Shown in pieces: positions 61,597 through 64,000 of a stretch of DNA of 64,000 nucleotides. The stretch's first letter is position 1. Each line of letters starts with the position of its first letter. Source of the stretch: Paraburkholderia terricola (GTDB lineage: Bacteria; Pseudomonadota; Gammaproteobacteria; Burkholderiales; Burkholderiaceae); the NCBI RefSeq assembly GCF_900142195.1, contig NZ_FRAB01000029.1, positions 1 through 64,000 of the forward strand, written 5' to 3'. The position numbers and the translations under genes were made by a program. The notes below the pieces were generated by a model, which saw nothing but the letters and a program-made list of their open reading frames with translations, did no database searches and was not told the origin of the DNA.

Positions 61597-63078
61597 ATGA
61601 CGACCCAACACGCTTCAGCCACTCCCGACCTGCCGCTCGACATGATCATCTTCGGCGGCACGGGCGACCTGTCGTTCCGCAAGCTGCTGCCGGCGCTTTA
61701 CATGGCGCATCTGCACTGCAATCTGCCGACGGATACCCGCATTCTCACGATCGGCCGCAAGCCCTGGTCGCGCGAGGAGTACATCAACGAATTCATGGAG
61801 CTGAAGGCGAAGCCCTTCATCGAAAAGAAGGCGTTCGATGCCGCCGCCTGGGACAAATTCATGGCGCTGTTCGAGTACGTGCGCATGGACGTCGACTCGA
61901 TCGAAGACTACACACGCCTGAGCGAAGCATCGCGCCCCGGCGTGCGGCGCGTGTTCTATCTCGCGACCTCGCCGGATCTGTTCACGAACATCTGCGACAA
62001 CCTCTCGGCCGCCGGTCTCGTCGACGAGCATTCGCGCGTCGTGCTCGAAAAGCCGCTCGGCCACGATCTCGCGTCGGCGCAGGAGATCAACACGGCGGTC
62101 GGCAAGCACTTCAGCGAAGCGCAGATCTACCGGATCGATCACTACCTCGGCAAGGAAACCGTCCAGAACCTGATGGTGCTGCGCTTCGGCAATCCGATTT
62201 TCGGGCCGCTGTGGCAGGCGCCGTATATCAAGCGCGTGCAGATCACGGTCGCGGAAACGGTCGGCGTGGGCAGCCGCGCGGGCTTCTACGACAAGACCGG
62301 CGCGTTGCGCGACATGGTGCAGAACCACTTGCTGCAATTGCTGTGCATCGTCGCGATGGAGCCGCCGGTGTCGCTCGACCCCGATGCGGTGCGCGACGAA
62401 AAGCTCAAGGTGCTGCGCTCGCTGCGGCCCATGACCCCCGAGGACATCGCTCGCGATACCGTGCGTGGCCAATACACCGCGGGCGCGGTGGACGGCGAGG
62501 CGGTGAAGGGCTATCTGGAGGAAGAGAACGTGCCGGCCGGCAGCCGCGCCGAAACCTTCGTCGCGTTGCGCGCGCATATCAACAACTGGCGCTGGGCCAA
62601 CGTGCCGTTTTTCCTGCGCACCGGCAAGCGGATGCAGAAGAAGGTGTCGGAGATCGTCATCGAGTTCTCCGAGTTGCCGTTCTCGATCATTCCGAGCGGC
62701 GGGCGCAACTACGGCAACCGTCTCGTGATCCAGTTGCAGCCGGAAGAGTCGATCCAGTTGCAGATGCTCGCGAAGGAGCCGGGCAGCGGCATGCACATGC
62801 TGCCGGTGAATCTGAACCTGGATTTGCAGCAGGCTTTCACCGAGCGCCGCGCCGAAGCGTACGAGCGTCTCCTGATCGACGTGATTCGCGGGCGCCTCAC
62901 GCATTTCATGCGCCGCGACGAACTGGAAGCCGCCTGGGCGTGGGCCGAGCCGATCCTGGCAGGCTGGAGCAAGTCGGGCGAGCGGCCGCGCGGTTATACG
63001 GCGGGGACGTTCGGGCCGGCGGCATCCACTGCGCTGATGGCGCGGGAAAACGCGGTGTGGGCGGAAGAGTCGCAATAA
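61597..63078 (+). CDS. zwf: Glucose-6-phosphate 1-dehydrogenase
   Basis: A 493-residue enzyme making 6-phosphogluconolactone and NADPH. Diagnostic motifs are FGGTGDLSFRKLLPALY for nucleotide binding, VVLEKPLGHDLASAQ, and RIDHYLGKETVQN, the active-site His/Lys signature. KTGALRDMVQNHLLQLLC and FFLRTGKRM follow. Length matches bacterial G6PD. The ATG at 61597 fits the family N-terminus; no clear ribosome site is present. It stands alone, with a terminator after it. Confidence 0.96.
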   Translation: MTTQHASATPDLPLDMIIFGGTGDLSFRKLLPALYMAHLHCNLPTDTRILTIGRKPWSREEYINEFMELKAKPFIEKKAFDAAAWDKFMALFEYVRMDVDSIEDYTRLSEASRPGVRRVFYLATSPDLFTNICDNLSAAGLVDEHSRVVLEKPLGHDLASAQEINTAVGKHFSEAQIYRIDHYLGKETVQNLMVLRFGNPIFGPLWQAPYIKRVQITVAETVGVGSRAGFYDKTGALRDMVQNHLLQLLCIVAMEPPVSLDPDAVRDEKLKVLRSLRPMTPEDIARDTVRGQYTAGAVDGEAVKGYLEEENVPAGSRAETFVALRAHINNWRWANVPFFLRTGKRMQKKVSEIVIEFSELPFSIIPSGGRNYGNRLVIQLQPEESIQLQMLAKEPGSGMHMLPVNLNLDLQQAFTERRAEAYERLLIDVIRGRLTHFMRRDELEAAWAWAEPILAGWSKSGERPRGYTAGTFGPAASTALMARENAVWAEESQ

Positions 63079-63095
63079 GCGGTTCGCTGGCGCAA

Positions 63096-63134
63096 TAAAA
63101 AAGGGCGGCCCGCATCGAGCGGGCCGCCCTTTTT
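63096..63134. terminator. Bidirectional terminator after zwf and tssL
   Basis: AAAAAGGGCGGCCCGC, ATCGA loop, GCGGGCCGCCCTTTTT. It separates convergent zwf and the T6SS gene, with A- and T-runs on both sides. Confidence 0.95.
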
Positions 63135-63179
63135 GCTGTGACCGGCCAGCGTTATTTCGCCGGCGTCGTTCCAGCGTCG

Positions 63180-63959
63180 TTACGGCAACGAGATCGTCAA
63201 GGTAGCCGATTGCGGGCCGAGCTTGACGACCTGCGAATACGGCGCGAGCGTGCGCAACGTCTGATCGCGCAGATACGTATTCAGGCCGAGATAAGCCAGC
63301 AGTCCAACCAGCGCGAACACCGCGCCGATCGACCACAGCGGCACCTCGCGCTTCAGGCGGTGCGCGACCTGATCGGGCAGCGGCCAATGCGGCGCGAACG
63401 GCGCGCGCTTGCCTTTCAAATGCGCGATTTCGTCGCCGATGCGCGCGGTCAGATACGCGAGCTTCTCCGGCCCTTCCAGCAGATACTTGCCCTGAAAGCC
63501 GAGCAACAGGCACATGTGAAACACCTCGAGCGATTGCAGCCGCGCCGCGCCTTGCGCGCGGCATTCCTCGAGATACTGGAAGAACTTCTCGCCCGCCAGT
63601 TGCTCGCCGAACAGCACCAGTTGCAGCGGCCGGCGCTCCCACTCGGTACGAATCCTGAACGTGGACGACAGCACCGCTTCGTCGATGGCGGCGCAGAACG
63701 CAAACTTCGACGCGTAGACGTCTTCCGCCGATGCGTTGAGCTTCTTCGCGCCGCGTTCGAAGTCGCCGAGAAACTGCTGGATACGCTGGCTGAATTCATG
63801 CGCCTCGCCGGGCTCGCGGCCGTTCTTCAACAGGAATAGCATGAAGAAGCCGTCGTACAGCAGATCGAGCAGCGAGCGCACCTGATAGGTCGGCTCGGCG
63901 GCGGGGGCGGGCGTCGCGGCAGGCGTGCTGCCGCCAAACAGTGAGGGCGCGTAGCTCAT
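63180..63959 (-). CDS. tssL: Type VI secretion protein TssL (DotU/IcmH family)
   Basis: A 259-residue T6SS membrane-complex subunit. The cytoplasmic N-terminal part has the DotU core: LLDLLYDGFFMLFLLKNGRE, KFAFCAAIDEAVLSSTF, GEKFFQYLEECRA, EVFHMCLLLGFQGKYLLE. One membrane helix lies near the C-terminus (SIGAVFALVGLLAYLGLNTY), leaving a short periplasmic tail, so this is the short TssL form. Its start codon overlaps the stop of tssK (ATGA), the normal T6SS order. Confidence 0.93.
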   Translation of the reverse strand: MSYAPSLFGGSTPAATPAPAAEPTYQVRSLLDLLYDGFFMLFLLKNGREPGEAHEFSQRIQQFLGDFERGAKKLNASAEDVYASKFAFCAAIDEAVLSSTFRIRTEWERRPLQLVLFGEQLAGEKFFQYLEECRAQGAARLQSLEVFHMCLLLGFQGKYLLEGPEKLAYLTARIGDEIAHLKGKRAPFAPHWPLPDQVAHRLKREVPLWSIGAVFALVGLLAYLGLNTYLRDQTLRTLAPYSQVVKLGPQSATLTISLP

Positions 63960-64000
63960 GATGTGACGGCGATCAGTTCGAGTTGAAGATCGTTGATGCC
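63956..64000 (-). CDS. tssK: TssK, C-terminal end (cut by window edge)
   Basis: The last 14 codons and stop of the upstream gene read GINDLQLELIAVTS. This ending is like TssK baseplate proteins, and tssK precedes tssL in most T6SS clusters. Only the end is in the window, so the call relies partly on position. Confidence 0.7.
   Translation of the reverse strand, partial: GINDLQLELIAVTS

Noticed and set aside
61615..63642. 675-codon minus-strand frame opposite zwf
   Set aside because: Crosses the strong terminator at 63096-63134 and the tssL gene; Arg/Ala/His-rich with no domain.

Overview
The window is high-GC DNA of a Burkholderiaceae bacterium, most likely a plant- or soil-associated Paraburkholderia/Burkholderia. 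This is inferred from gene content: cyanide-insensitive-type cytochrome bd, MocR and GntR regulators, an OmpC-type porin, many MFS carriers and the edge of a type VI secretion locus. No rRNA, tRNA or CRISPR array was seen. Gene calls rest on reading protein motifs, start-site context and neighbourhood; no database search was run.

Layout. 1-218: 5' end of an IS5-type transposase. 530-10314: L-lactate permease, an unusual GMC oxidoreductase fused to a PhaC-like hydrolase, an orphan sigma-like protein, and a convergent hybrid kinase / LuxR regulator pair separated by a 44-bp tandem repeat. 10645-14190: cytochrome bd operon (cydA, cydB, small subunit) with a perfect FNR/ANR box upstream, then a RelE/HigA-type toxin-antitoxin pair with a palindromic operator.

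14805-34713: a large pectin/hexuronate island. An exported polygalacturonase releases galacturonate. A porin, a TRAP system and MFS carriers (ExuT-like, GarP-like) import uronates and aldarates. Two uronate dehydrogenases and a lactonase form galactarate/glucarate, and GarD dehydrates galactarate. The resulting keto-deoxy-glucarate can go by GarL plus GarR to pyruvate and glycerate, or by KdgD plus a semialdehyde dehydrogenase to 2-oxoglutarate. A 16-bp element (consensus TACGTCRTCSTACAAC) recurs seven times in the promoters of this island only. It fits the FadR-type GntR regulator encoded at 22824-23567.

35009-50900: mixed accessory metabolism and regulation: a tautomerase/aldolase pair, a glycolipid-binding-fold protein, a decayed hydrolase, a sulfonate-type binding protein, GNAT, an EamA exporter facing a MocR regulator, a TAXI protein with a zinc-ribbon membrane protein, an EmrB-type exporter facing TetR, a CheY-like protein, a Zur-like regulator with an in-frame 12-bp repeat, GST and a NERD-helicase. 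50929-54360: a possible undescribed signalling module made of a secreted SUOX-fold protein, an overlapping hybrid kinase, and a convergent BetR-HTH/receiver protein. 54805-58757: hipBA with a nested palindromic operator, a (GCAAACC)10 repeat, then a coupled FAD oxidase and C39-like peptidase. 58865-64000: a Cys-rich secreted protein, K+ channel, ornithine-cyclodeaminase-family enzyme, zwf, and the start of a T6SS locus (tssL, 3' end of tssK).
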